DNA of 64,000 nucleotides from Sphingobacteriales bacterium (GTDB taxonomy: Bacteria; Bacteroidota; Bacteroidia; Chitinophagales; CAIOSU01), in NCBI GenBank assembly GCA_027483645.1, contig JAIXUD010000007.1, positions 62,001 to 126,000 of the forward strand, written 5' to 3'. The notes beneath the pieces were generated by a model, which saw nothing but the letters and a program-made list of their open reading frames with translations, did not search any database and had not been told where the DNA came from. This document shows positions 54,924 to 63,743 of the stretch, one piece after another; position 1 is the first letter of the stretch, and every line of letters starts with the position of its first letter. Made by a program: the position numbers and the translations under genes.

Positions 54924-57230
54924 TTATCTCACCAGCAGCTTGTGGTTTTGTACTTCCACATTGTTGGCAATACGTACCAAGTAGGCACCGGCGGCCAAGC
55001 CATCTGGCACATCTAGCAAATGGTTTTGGCTTGCTGTTTCGGCATTATAAACCAATCGGCCACTACCAATCTCATAAATTTCAACCGTAAATTTGGCATC
55101 GGAGTTGGCAATGTTTATCTGTACTTGTTGTCCAGTGTTGGCAGGGTTCGGGTATACGGTAATTTCGGCAGTAGGCTCAGCTACACCAATGGTTACGTTT
55201 ACCATGCCGCTATATTCAAAGCCGCCATCAAAGTCGGTCTGCTTTAAGCGGTAGTAGCTAAGGCCAGATACTGGGGCAGCATCTACAGTACTGTAAGTAT
55301 TCTCTTGTTGGCTATTTCCTGCGCCATTTACTAGGGCTACCTCTTCAAAGTTTACCCCGTCGGTGCTGCGCTCAATGGTAAAGTAGTCGTTATTAATTTC
55401 CAATGCAGTCGTCCAGTTCAGCACCACTTGTTTTTCAGCGTTAGGCTGTGCAGTAAAGCTCACCAACTCAATTGGTAGTGGGTTGCCATTAGTACTAGCT
55501 CGGCCTATTCCGAACTCAGAGAAACTGGCTAAGCCCATGCGCAAAGCATATCCGTCAGCAATTAATCTGCCTGCGCCATTATCGCCATTCATAGTACCTG
55601 GAGCACTCCAATCTGCACCACTGGTTGAGCCATCGTTACGTTTTAGTATACCAAATTGGTTATCGGTAAAGATGCCCATATTGGTAAGGTTTAAGCGTAC
55701 ATCGTAACTACCGCCAGGTTGTGCATTGGGGGTTAGGTGCCATACTCCGGCAGGGGCAACAGAAAGGTAAGTCATGTAGCTATCACTTGCAGTCATGTCA
55801 CCATCATTATGGTTGGTAAGCGCGCCGTAGCGAGAGTCTATATAGCTTACGCCTGTCATGTTATTATTTATTATTTCAGCCAAGTGATAGTTGTTGCTGG
55901 CAACGCCGTTCCCTACAGGGAAAGCATAAGTGCTTGTGTTGGTAGTTATATAGCGACGCAAGCGGCCATTTACAAATGAATTGCTGCTGTACCCGCTAAT
56001 GGCACTCGCGGAGGTATTCTCAATACTTAGGCGGTTAATGCCTGTGTTTACAACCCCATCAGTAAACGTAATACCATTGGTTACGGTCATGTTATCGTTT
56101 AGCGTAATGCCGCTAATATTGGAATTATTGAAGGTAGCATTATAAAAAGTACTGGCATTAGAGGTTATTGATTGTGCCGAAGTACCATTAAATGTTACCG
56201 AACCAGCACGGGCCGTAAAAGTGGCACTGTTAATGAAGTTACCGCCAACGGTTAGGCTATAGTTGTTAGTATTGCTTACATCCAGCGTACCCGCCGAAAT
56301 GTTTAAGTTACCCCTCACCGTAGTATTGGCTCCCAAGGTTTTAGTGCCCGAACCGCCAATGGTAAGGTTGCCATACGTTTGGCTGTTGTTTAGCGCACCT
56401 ATCGTTTGGGTACTGCCACCATAATTAATGGTGCTTGTACTAGCCACTACCATATTAAATACGGTAGGTAGTGCGGTAGTTCCTGTCATTTGATAGGTTC
56501 CACCACTACCTACTGTAAATGTGTTGCCCGAGCGGCCAACCATTGCAAAACCGCCGTTATTAAGGGTTCCGTTAGTAATGTTGATGCTTCCATAAACGTT
56601 GGTAGCCGAAACAGCGCCGCCCATAGTAATTACACCACTGGTGTTAACTACTATATGATGATACACCATTTGCGATACGGGTAGTGTTCTACTAGTAGAG
56701 CCTAAAAGATTCAAGGTGTAGACATTGGTAGTAGGAGCAGTGAAGATCCGGCCAAAATCCAGCTTAAAGATTTGCCCATACAAAGTAATGCTGCTGTTAT
56801 TACCCATGTTTACGCGCGCTTCATTGCCGCCGGTTTCACCATTCAGGTGCAAGTCGCCGCCAATAATCAGGTTGCCTGCACATACAATTTCCGATGCTGC
56901 ATCAAAGTTGCCAATAATGGTAACATCACCAGTTACGGTTAGTGTATAACCGCTACCGATGCTAAAGCCTGTATTAGAGTAGTTTACGGTTGCATCTATC
57001 ACCAAGCTATTTACGGTAACGTTGGATGATAGCGATATGCCATTGTTTACAATCTGCACATCATCGGCACTGGTTGGGGGGGTTCCGCTATCCCAGTTGC
57101 TGCCTGTTTCCCACGGGCCGCTGTTGACGCTAGTAATGGTAGCCGCATTTGTGTTTACGGAGTATAGTGCACCTATGCACACTAATAAAAAGATGACAGC
57201 CATCCTACTCCTCGTGTTCATTCTCCTCAT
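54924..57230 (-). CDS. Secreted beta-helix-like adhesin with T9SS sorting domain
   Basis: This 768-residue protein has a signal peptide (about 1-29, ending NTNA). It is followed by SGPWETGSNWDSGTPPTSAD, a common start of Bacteroidota surface proteins, and by many Thr/Asn/Gly beta-strand repeats up to about residue 560 that suggest a parallel beta-helix. A fibronectin-like module (about 600-680; ELVSFTAQPNAEKQVVLNWT) precedes the T9SS sorting domain (ITVYPNPANTGQQVQINI to the end). The start at 57230 is supported by a good Shine-Dalgarno. Confidence 0.9.
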   Translation of the reverse strand: MRRMNTRSRMAVIFLLVCIGALYSVNTNAATITSVNSGPWETGSNWDSGTPPTSADDVQIVNNGISLSSNVTVNSLVIDATVNYSNTGFSIGSGYTLTVTGDVTIIGNFDAASEIVCAGNLIIGGDLHLNGETGGNEARVNMGNNSSITLYGQIFKLDFGRIFTAPTTNVYTLNLLGSTSRTLPVSQMVYHHIVVNTSGVITMGGAVSATNVYGSINITNGTLNNGGFAMVGRSGNTFTVGSGGTYQMTGTTALPTVFNMVVASTSTINYGGSTQTIGALNNSQTYGNLTIGGSGTKTLGANTTVRGNLNISAGTLDVSNTNNYSLTVGGNFINSATFTARAGSVTFNGTSAQSITSNASTFYNATFNNSNISGITLNDNMTVTNGITFTDGVVNTGINRLSIENTSASAISGYSSNSFVNGRLRRYITTNTSTYAFPVGNGVASNNYHLAEIINNNMTGVSYIDSRYGALTNHNDGDMTASDSYMTYLSVAPAGVWHLTPNAQPGGSYDVRLNLTNMGIFTDNQFGILKRNDGSTSGADWSAPGTMNGDNGAGRLIADGYALRMGLASFSEFGIGRASTNGNPLPIELVSFTAQPNAEKQVVLNWTTALEINNDYFTIERSTDGVNFEEVALVNGAGNSQQENTYSTVDAAPVSGLSYYRLKQTDFDGGFEYSGMVNVTIGVAEPTAEITVYPNPANTGQQVQINIANSDAKFTVEIYEIGSGRLVYNAETASQNHLLDVPDGLAAGAYLVRIANNVEVQNHKLLVR

Positions 57231-57237
57231 GGTAATA

Positions 57238-57244
57238 TCCTCCT
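57238..57244 (-). promoter_or_regulatory. Shine-Dalgarno of the T9SS adhesin gene
   Basis: AGGAGGA lies 7 nt before the ATG at 57230, the optimal spacing, and decides the start over a second ATG at 57221. Confidence 0.65.
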
Positions 57245-57540
57245 TTGGTCAGGTTTGAGGGCTAATGGTCGTTAGCCTACACATCTTTACGAGGGGGGAT
57301 ACAAAAGGTTACAACCATACAGGTCACCTAGCATGAGAGTGAGACTGTACCTACAAAATTTTTTGGGTAGAATTTTCGTTACTTTTAAATTAGCGTGCAA
57401 AGAGTACGCACAAATGGTTTTTGTTCCAAATATTTTTTATGGTCGTAAAAATAAATTACCTTATTCTTTGAAAACCTGCCACTTAGAAAATTCGACACTA
57501 GGTTTAAACTTTTGTTTAACCTTGTAGTCAAACCCACAGC
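57245..57540. other. Divergent intergenic region without gene
   Basis: An inverted repeat GGCTAA-N12-TTAGCC (57260-57277) lies in the leader of the adhesin gene. A 64-codon frame at 57333-57527 has no family features. No sigma-factor gene is present here, although one would be expected before the next gene pair. Confidence 0.5.
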
Positions 57541-58050
57541 ATGAACCCAGATAAGCCCAACAACAACCCAAGCAGCAGTGAGGAAGTACGCCAAGAACTG
57601 GCGCAGCTATCGCCACTGCTTGCCAAGCTGGCTAAACCTGATGTGCCTATGCCTGCTGATAGCTATTTTGCTTCACTGGCTGATGCCGCTATGCCCAGAA
57701 CCGCACCACAAGCGGCCAAGCCTACACGCATCTTCAGATTGATGCCTGTAGCGGCTAGTATGGCAGTGGCTGCATCTATTACCCTAGCCATTATTTTTTG
57801 GCCTACCACCACGGCTGATGCCCCTACTCCTTTCTCCCTCAGCAGCCTTACCGATGCTGAACTGATGCAACTGGCCTTACAAGATGACGACTTAATGGAA
57901 GACCGTATGCTGGATGATGGCGCGCTATTGGCAAAACTAGATGCCAACGATGCCTTTCAATATTTTGGCGCACCCAAAGCAGCAGATGAAGCATATAATA
58001 AGCTACTTTTGGAATTGATTGATGACGAAACCCTTTCGGAGGACTGGTAA
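57541..58050 (+). CDS. Anti-sigma-factor-like single-pass membrane protein
   Basis: This 169-residue protein has a cytoplasmic helical N-terminus (EEVRQELAQLSPLLAKLAK), one membrane helix (about 67-86, PVAASMAVAASITLAIIFW) and an acidic periplasmic part (LMQLALQDDDLMEDRML). The layout is that of anti-sigma factors in Bacteroidota ECF operons. Its stop and the next start share a base (TAATG). No ECF sigma gene is adjacent, so the partner must be elsewhere or lost. Confidence 0.65.
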   Translation: MNPDKPNNNPSSSEEVRQELAQLSPLLAKLAKPDVPMPADSYFASLADAAMPRTAPQAAKPTRIFRLMPVAASMAVAASITLAIIFWPTTTADAPTPFSLSSLTDAELMQLALQDDDLMEDRMLDDGALLAKLDANDAFQYFGAPKAADEAYNKLLLELIDDETLSEDW

Positions 58051-58490
58051 TGAAAAAGACCATACAATACGCAGCCATACTATTACTATTGTTGGTAAAC
58101 CTGGCTACTTATGCCCAAGGCGATGAGATGCCACACGAAAAAATAAAGACCCTTAAGGTAGCCTACCTTACCAGCAAGCTTAGTTTCACAAGTGAAGAGG
58201 CGCAAGTGTTTTGGCCGATATACAATGAGTACCAGGATAAGAAACTGGCCATAAACAAAAAGCGCAAAAGCATCGGTAAAGCTGTAGATGGCGATTTGAA
58301 CCAGTTTACCGATGCGGAGCTGAACAAGATGCTGGATGACTACATTGTCCTAAAGCAACAGGAAACCAGCTTGGATGCCGAGTACTTGCAAAAATTCCGC
58401 AAGGTATTGCCGGTGAAGAAGGTAGCCATGCTCCAAAAAGCCGAGCGAGACTTTAAAATGGAAGTACTGGAGGAGTATAAAAAAAGGTGA
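58050..58490 (+). CDS. Periplasmic Spy/CpxP-like helical protein ('sensor of ECF-type sigma factor')
   Basis: This 146-residue secreted protein has a signal peptide (1-22, ending TYAQ) and a four-helix body: KVAYLTSKLSFTSEEAQVFW, PIYNEYQDKK, LNKMLDDYIVLKQQETSLDA and FRKVLPVKKVAML. Proteins of this kind usually follow an ECF sigma factor and its anti-sigma and are annotated as its sensor. It is translationally coupled to the anti-sigma-like gene. Confidence 0.75.
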   Translation: MKKTIQYAAILLLLLVNLATYAQGDEMPHEKIKTLKVAYLTSKLSFTSEEAQVFWPIYNEYQDKKLAINKKRKSIGKAVDGDLNQFTDAELNKMLDDYIVLKQQETSLDAEYLQKFRKVLPVKKVAMLQKAERDFKMEVLEEYKKR

Positions 58491-58529
58491 GAAGAGCTGT
58501 TGCCGGGCAGTAAAAATTAAGAGGCCAAT

Positions 58530-60395
58530 TCAATACTTCTTAATAGTAAAGTAGAAAGTGGTGCCGTACCCCAATCGAGAATCTACCCATATTTTGCCGC
58601 CGTGGCGCTCTACTATGTTTTTGGTAATGGCTAGGCCCATACCCGAACCGGGGTAGTCATCGCGCTTATTGAGGCGCTTAAAAATCTCAAAAATCTTATC
58701 CTTGTACTGCGGGTCGAAACCGATACCGTTGTCTTGCACGGAGAACAGCCAATCGAACTCCCTGCTCTCATAGCCTATCGTTATCTCGAGTGGTTTATCT
58801 ATCTGCCTAAACTTAATGGCATTACCTATCAAGTTTTGGAAAACCTGTACAAAATTGCTCTGCACGCCGCGTATCTCTGGCATGCCGCTATTATGTATTT
58901 GTGCTTCGCTGCCGGTTATTTCCTTATCCAGCTTTTTAATAGTAGCCGCCAGCACCTCGTTTAGGTCAATCGTTTCAAAATCCTTTACATCAGTGCGTAT
59001 GTGCGAGTATTCGAAGAGATCGTTAATAATGGTGTGCATGCGGTCAACCCCTTCCACCACATAGCCCATAAACTCTTTCGCCTCGTCGTCATACACATTG
59101 CGATAGCGGCGCTGCAGTAGCTGTATGTAGCTGGTTATCATCCGCAGGGGCTCAATCAAGTCGTGCGTGGTAACATAGGCAAACTGCTCCAAGTCACTGT
59201 TATATCGGTCCAGTAACTCTTCGGCCTGCTGCTTAATATAGGCATTGCTTTTCAGTAGCTCTTCTTGGTTTAGGCGCAGTTGCTCCGTCATGCTATTAAA
59301 CGAGTCGGTAAGCTCCCCAATTTCGTCGTTAGAGTTTTTCCTTATGACTAGGCTCAAATTGCCCTCCGAAACGGTTCGGGTACCCTCGGTAAGCTTTACA
59401 ATAGGGGTAATCAACCAGCGGGTAACGTTTACCGAAGTTACCACCGTAAGGATAAGGATGGCACCCAAAATCGCCACCGCCACTAAGCCCATGGAACGAT
59501 TGGTATCCAGTATAAATGACTCTACCAAAGCTTGGTTATCATTAACTGTAGCCAGCGCTTGCTCCACTGGTATCTCTATGACCGTAATCCAGCCATACTT
59601 GTTGGTGAAGTAAGAAACTAGGCTGGTGGCAGTTTGTATAGTACCGTTTTTGGTCTTGATAATCTCGCGAATGTACTCGTACTTACTGTAATCTGAATTT
59701 TGGTAAAGCTCCCTTTTGGATGGATGCGAAATCAATTGCCCTTTAGGCGAAATGATGTAAAGCATTCCGCTCTCGCCCACTTGCTTACTGGCGGCAATAT
59801 CCCAAATAAAGCTCAAGTTAAGGTTGAGCACAATGCCACCAGCAAAGTTGCCACCAAACTGAATAACGGGCTGCCCAAGCGTAACATAAGGCAATTGCGA
59901 ACGGCTCGAAATACTTACTTCCGATAGGTACGATTCTTTGGTTTGTATCGTTTTTAGCAGCTCCTCATCTATTAACTCGCTGTATTCCTCACTCATTACC
60001 GAAAGTGAGTTCACCTTATCATACACCACCTCGCCCCACTTATTTACCACGGCAAGCTCTAAGATAGCCGGCTCATTGCTGATGATATTCTCCACATAGG
60101 TATTGATGGAGAGCAGGTCTAGGTCAATAAACTCCGGTGCTAGGGCCATCGCACTTATCTTGTTGCCAATTCGGTCAATTTCGCCCTCCACATGCAAGCC
60201 CTCGGTTTTGGCAATAGCTTCGTCTTTATAAGATATCTCTCGGGTAAGCACCTGCGACACTTGGGTATTAAGGTCGCTCTCCAGTTGATTCATGTTTACC
60301 CTAATGAACGAAATAAGCAACATACCCCCGAAAAACGCGGGGATAATGGAGATGGCCAACAGCGAAACAAGGTACTTTACGAAAAGCTTGTTCAT
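58530..60395 (-). CDS. Sensor histidine kinase with periplasmic Cache domain
   Basis: This 621-residue kinase has a membrane helix (about 8-30), a large double-Cache-like sensor region (about 35-295, with GESGMLYIISPKGQLISHP), a second helix (302-324), a HAMP domain (324-378), a short coiled coil, HisKA with the phospho-acceptor His411 in FAYVTTHDLIEPLRMI, and an ATPase domain with FQNLIGNAIKF, VQDNGIGFD and GSGMGLAITKNIVERHGG. The H-box THDLIEPLR is the phytochrome-like type. No response regulator is adjacent. A small extracellular ligand is likely. Confidence 0.93.
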   Translation of the reverse strand: MNKLFVKYLVSLLAISIIPAFFGGMLLISFIRVNMNQLESDLNTQVSQVLTREISYKDEAIAKTEGLHVEGEIDRIGNKISAMALAPEFIDLDLLSINTYVENIISNEPAILELAVVNKWGEVVYDKVNSLSVMSEEYSELIDEELLKTIQTKESYLSEVSISSRSQLPYVTLGQPVIQFGGNFAGGIVLNLNLSFIWDIAASKQVGESGMLYIISPKGQLISHPSKRELYQNSDYSKYEYIREIIKTKNGTIQTATSLVSYFTNKYGWITVIEIPVEQALATVNDNQALVESFILDTNRSMGLVAVAILGAILILTVVTSVNVTRWLITPIVKLTEGTRTVSEGNLSLVIRKNSNDEIGELTDSFNSMTEQLRLNQEELLKSNAYIKQQAEELLDRYNSDLEQFAYVTTHDLIEPLRMITSYIQLLQRRYRNVYDDEAKEFMGYVVEGVDRMHTIINDLFEYSHIRTDVKDFETIDLNEVLAATIKKLDKEITGSEAQIHNSGMPEIRGVQSNFVQVFQNLIGNAIKFRQIDKPLEITIGYESREFDWLFSVQDNGIGFDPQYKDKIFEIFKRLNKRDDYPGSGMGLAITKNIVERHGGKIWVDSRLGYGTTFYFTIKKY

Positions 60396-60561
60396 AGGTA
60401 GAGGTGTGCGCAGTAAGTGCAGGCAGGTCGCTCTTTAGTATAAAAATAGTAAATCCACTCGATGTAGGTATTTTACGGGAGGAAATAAAAGTTATTGGAG
60501 CTTGGTTGCGGGTATTATATGCTTTTTCACTATCTTTTGCACCATTAATTTCCAGCTACCT

Positions 60562-62097
60562 ATGGCCCGAATGCTACTCCTCCTACTTTGCTTGTGCCTA
60601 ACTTCCCAAGCATGGGCACAGAAAACTTATTTCCACACCAGCTATGCCGAAACAGGCGATAGCTTTTTGTTAAGCCAGGTAAGCATTTTCGACTTAGGCA
60701 ACGAAGATTTTAGGCCAACTGGCGCCAATGTAGTGTGGGACCACAACAACTTATACCCCTACGCCCAACGCATCGCTAACTTTGTAACACCCAACAATAC
60801 TGGCTTTCTAGCGGCTTATTTGCTTACTTGTACGTTCAACTGTTTCAACTCTTGCAACACGCCTTGTGTGGCCAATGGCGGTAATACCGTAGTGTGTGCG
60901 GGCCTATGCAACGCCAGCTGTGGAACCGATTGCCTTAGCAACTGGGGCAGCGACTTTAACCTGGCCGAACTTACGAACGACAGCATAAACCTAGGCGTAA
61001 CCAGCATTACACAAGTATATAACTTCTACAAAAAAGACCAATCAGGGCTGTACCGTAATGCTATTGGTGCCCGCATAGCCAATATCCCCATCGTGGCTTC
61101 ATTCGATTCGCCGGATAGGGTTTACCGTTTCCCAATGCGATACGGCGACAGTGCCACCTCGGTAAGCAGCTTTGCTATACAGTTGGATACCATACCAGGC
61201 ACGGGTATCAACTTCAACTTCTCCTACAAACATGCCCAAACCCGCACCAACTATGTGGATGGCTGGGGTACCCTGATTACCCCTTATGCCACCTATGATA
61301 GTGTGCTGAAACACCGCTCGGTAATACACAACCGCGACAGCGTAACTGTGTTGGGCAACACTATAACCCTCGATAACTTTTTGCCTGACGAGTTTGTGCC
61401 TGATACGGTAATTGAATATAGCTGGTTTGACCGTAGCGAGGGCGTGCCCGTGCTGAAGGTAACGGCATGGCTCATTAATGGCGATGAAATATACCAAAGC
61501 GCCGAGTTTAGGGATACGATACGGTGCTTCGACCCTTTTGCGGTGTTTGGCTATTTGCCAATACCCGCCACCCTAAACAATGGTGACGATAGCGTAGAAG
61601 TAAACTTCTACAACCTATCGTTTAATGCCAACACCTTCGACTGGAACTTTGATGACGCCAACAGTACCAACAACACGGCGCAGGGCCAAAGCCCATCGCA
61701 CTGGTATACCCGCGGGGGGCTATACAATGTTACCCTTACCATCTGCAACACAGGTTGCCCTGCAGGCTTGTGCGAAGATGTAACCCTGCCCGTGCTGGTG
61801 GTGGACAACCGCACTACCCTTGGCCTGAACGCGATTGACGCAAGCAATGATTGGATAATTGGCCCAAACCCCTTTACCACCGCACTTGCGCTGGAATATG
61901 GCGGTAACCTAACCACCCAACCCCAGTTTACGCTACTAGATATTACCGGCCGCCAAATACCCTTAGCCAATCCCCTGCAAAACGGAAACCAATACCAATG
62001 GGTAGGGCTAGAAGCGTTGCCCGAAGGGGTGTATGTTATGTATATTGAGCAGGGCGATAGCCATTCGGCTTTGCGATTAGTGAAATTAGGGTGGTAA
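60562..62097 (+). CDS. Secreted PKD protein with cysteine ladder and T9SS-type C-terminus
   Basis: From ATG 60562 the protein has 511 residues with signal peptide MARMLLLLLCLCLTSQAWAQ. An upstream TTG frame is rejected. Residues 90-124 hold eight cysteines in two blocks of four, each C-x3-C-x3-C-x3-C, nine residues apart. A PKD-like domain (about 350-415) has VNFYNLSFNANTFDWNFDD and GGLYNVTLTICN. The C-terminus (DWIIGPNPFTTALAL, then LPEGVYVMYIEQGD) is a T9SS sorting domain. Confidence 0.85.
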   Translation: MARMLLLLLCLCLTSQAWAQKTYFHTSYAETGDSFLLSQVSIFDLGNEDFRPTGANVVWDHNNLYPYAQRIANFVTPNNTGFLAAYLLTCTFNCFNSCNTPCVANGGNTVVCAGLCNASCGTDCLSNWGSDFNLAELTNDSINLGVTSITQVYNFYKKDQSGLYRNAIGARIANIPIVASFDSPDRVYRFPMRYGDSATSVSSFAIQLDTIPGTGINFNFSYKHAQTRTNYVDGWGTLITPYATYDSVLKHRSVIHNRDSVTVLGNTITLDNFLPDEFVPDTVIEYSWFDRSEGVPVLKVTAWLINGDEIYQSAEFRDTIRCFDPFAVFGYLPIPATLNNGDDSVEVNFYNLSFNANTFDWNFDDANSTNNTAQGQSPSHWYTRGGLYNVTLTICNTGCPAGLCEDVTLPVLVVDNRTTLGLNAIDASNDWIIGPNPFTTALALEYGGNLTTQPQFTLLDITGRQIPLANPLQNGNQYQWVGLEALPEGVYVMYIEQGDSHSALRLVKLGW

Positions 62098-62105
62098 AAT
62101 GTACA

Positions 62106-62262
62106 ACCAAGCCCACGGTTTTAACCGTGGGTTAAGCACATAAATTTTACCAACCGTTTCAACGGTTTACCCCATAACAGGTACTACACGTAATTTAAAC
62201 CGTTAAAACGGTTGTGTGTTTCGAGTTATACAATACCCACGGTTAAAACCGTGGGCTAGGTT
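62106..62262. repeat. REP-like element, head-to-head inverted pair (copy 5)
   Basis: Order is P2 inverted (62111-62131), P1 inverted (62151-62168), P1 (62196-62213) and P2 (62236-62255). The spacer before the last P2 ends tatacaata as in copy 1. It lies between the convergent T9SS gene and gluQ. Confidence 0.87.
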
Positions 62263-62285
62263 TGCGATAATTATGGTACAAACCT

Positions 62286-63179
62286 TTAACTCCGCTTTTT
62301 AAAAGGCTTTGATTCCTTCCAACTAGCCAATAAACCCAAAGGGCTAAGCTCGCTACTATACATTTCAATACCGGCCCACTCGACAAAATTGTGCAGTAAC
62401 ACTACTGCCGCTTCATCATTTTCGCGTAGGTGCCGCAACGACATGCTTCCTGCTGATTTGGAAAGCTTCTGACCCTCGGCATCCAGCAATAGCGGATGGT
62501 GATAAAATTGGGATTGGGTAAAAGCATCTAGCCCTAGCAAGCGCGCCAAATAAAGCTGAGAGGCGGTGGAAGAAAGTAAATCGATGCCGCGAGCGATGTG
62601 GGTAATGCCAAACTGCACATCATCAACCAGCGAGGCTATTTGGTAAGCGGGTATACCATCGCGCCTGCGCACCACGAAGCTACCTACCTCCTGCCCTAGC
62701 GCCATAGTAATTTCGCCCTGCCACCCATCCATAAAGTGTATCGTTTCGTTGGCATCCACCGTTACTCGCCAAGCAACATCTGGCTGGTCGAATGGAATAT
62801 TCTTGTGCCGGCAGGTGCCAGAATAAACGCCTCCCAATTCGGCTAGCGTTTTGCGAGAACATTCGCAGGCAAAGAGGTGGCCTTCGGTTCGCAACCTTTC
62901 TAGTAAAACATGATAAAGCGGTAATCGATGGTTTTGGCTCCACGTTTCCGCTAAGTCTACTGGATTAGTGGGTCCTAAATCCCATTCGAGGCTTAGCCAC
63001 TCCAAAGTTTCGAAAACATCGGCAACATACTCCGGTTTCGCACGGGGCGCATCCAAATCATCCACCCGCAGCAATACCTTGCCTCCCTGCGCACGGGCCA
63101 TGAGCCAGTTAAGCAAGAAGTTGAAGGCATTACCTTGGTGCAGGTAGCCGCTAGGTGTAGGTGCAATGCGCGTAATCAT
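62286..63179 (-). CDS. gluQ: Glutamyl-Q tRNA(Asp) synthetase
   Basis: This 297-residue protein is a class I glutamyl-tRNA synthetase catalytic domain without an anticodon-binding domain. It has RIAPTPSGYLHQGNAFNFL (HIGH-type), LLRVDDLDAPRAKPEYV, a zinc-binding FACECSRK with a later Cys in YSGTCRH, YQIASLVDDVQFGITHIARG, and QKLSKSAGS (KMSKS-type). GluQRS attaches glutamate to queuosine of tRNA-Asp. No queuosine synthesis genes are nearby. A short glutamyl-tRNA ligase is excluded by length. Confidence 0.93.
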   Translation of the reverse strand: MITRIAPTPSGYLHQGNAFNFLLNWLMARAQGGKVLLRVDDLDAPRAKPEYVADVFETLEWLSLEWDLGPTNPVDLAETWSQNHRLPLYHVLLERLRTEGHLFACECSRKTLAELGGVYSGTCRHKNIPFDQPDVAWRVTVDANETIHFMDGWQGEITMALGQEVGSFVVRRRDGIPAYQIASLVDDVQFGITHIARGIDLLSSTASQLYLARLLGLDAFTQSQFYHHPLLLDAEGQKLSKSAGSMSLRHLRENDEAAVVLLHNFVEWAGIEMYSSELSPLGLLASWKESKPFKKRS

Positions 63180-63282
63180 ATCAGACTAAAATTAGCACAT
63201 TCGCCGCTTTTCTGAAGCTATAACCGCACTTTCGCCTATCTAGCATAAGATGTTGCAGTAGTAGCGTTGCCTATAAAAAAAA

Positions 63283-63325
63283 GCAAAAAAGGCCATTCCG
63301 GTTACCCGAAATGGCCTTGATTTTT
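63283..63325 (-). terminator. Terminator of the small lipoprotein gene
   Basis: AAGGCCATT (63289-63297) pairs with AATGGCCTT (63310-63318). T/A-rich tracts on both sides allow use in either direction. It lies about 20 nt after the stop of the gene at 63341. Confidence 0.85.
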
Positions 63326-63340
63326 TTACCCGCAGATTGA

Positions 63341-63562
63341 TTACTGTGGAGTAGTAGCAGTAGAGTCAACTACAGTAGAATCTACTGGAGTAGCAGCCTC
63401 TTCAACTGGAGGAGTTACTGGCTCAACTGGAGTTACTACAGCAGTAGTATCAGCAGCAGTTGCTTCTTCAGTACCTTCGCCACCAGCGCAAGATACAAAC
63501 ATACCAGTTGCAGAAATCATTAGTGCAAAAAACAAAGTTTTGCCGAAAGAGTTGGTTTTCAT
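63341..63562 (-). CDS. Small low-complexity lipoprotein
   Basis: From ATG 63562 the protein has 73 residues. The lipoprotein signal ends MFVSC (Cys25), followed by an Ala/Thr/Glu/Pro/Val-rich tail (TEEATAADTTAVV, PVEPVTPPVEE, DSTVVDST) with no hydrophobic core. It is probably a surface or periplasmic tether. Simple composition could mislead family searches. The codon pattern (many gta/act repeats) is repetitive at DNA level. Confidence 0.7.
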   Translation of the reverse strand: MKTNSFGKTLFFALMISATGMFVSCAGGEGTEEATAADTTAVVTPVEPVTPPVEEAATPVDSTVVDSTATTPQ

Positions 63563-63630
63563 GTTCTTAGGAGATTTGACCACGAAAGTACGACGAAAAA
63601 TATATCAGTAGTAGCAGTTAGGGTAAAATT

Positions 63631-63651
63631 TTATCCACCTGATTATCAACA
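63631..63651. other. Pair of DnaA-box-like sequences
   Basis: TTATCCACC (63631-63639) and TTATCAACA (63643-63651) each differ by one base from the TTATCCACA consensus and are 3 nt apart in the same direction. This may be chance; the site is 33 kb from dnaA. Confidence 0.25.
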
Positions 63652-63743
63652 TAGTATGGGTTTAAGAGGACAATTGTCTATAAATGAGGATAATTTTTTC
63701 GGAAAACACCTCTTTCGGTGGCCTCCAAATACCGTTACCCCCA

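Noticed and set aside
57333-57527. 64-codon frame as a missing ECF sigma factor
   Set aside because: Too short and without sigma region 2 or 4 motifs.
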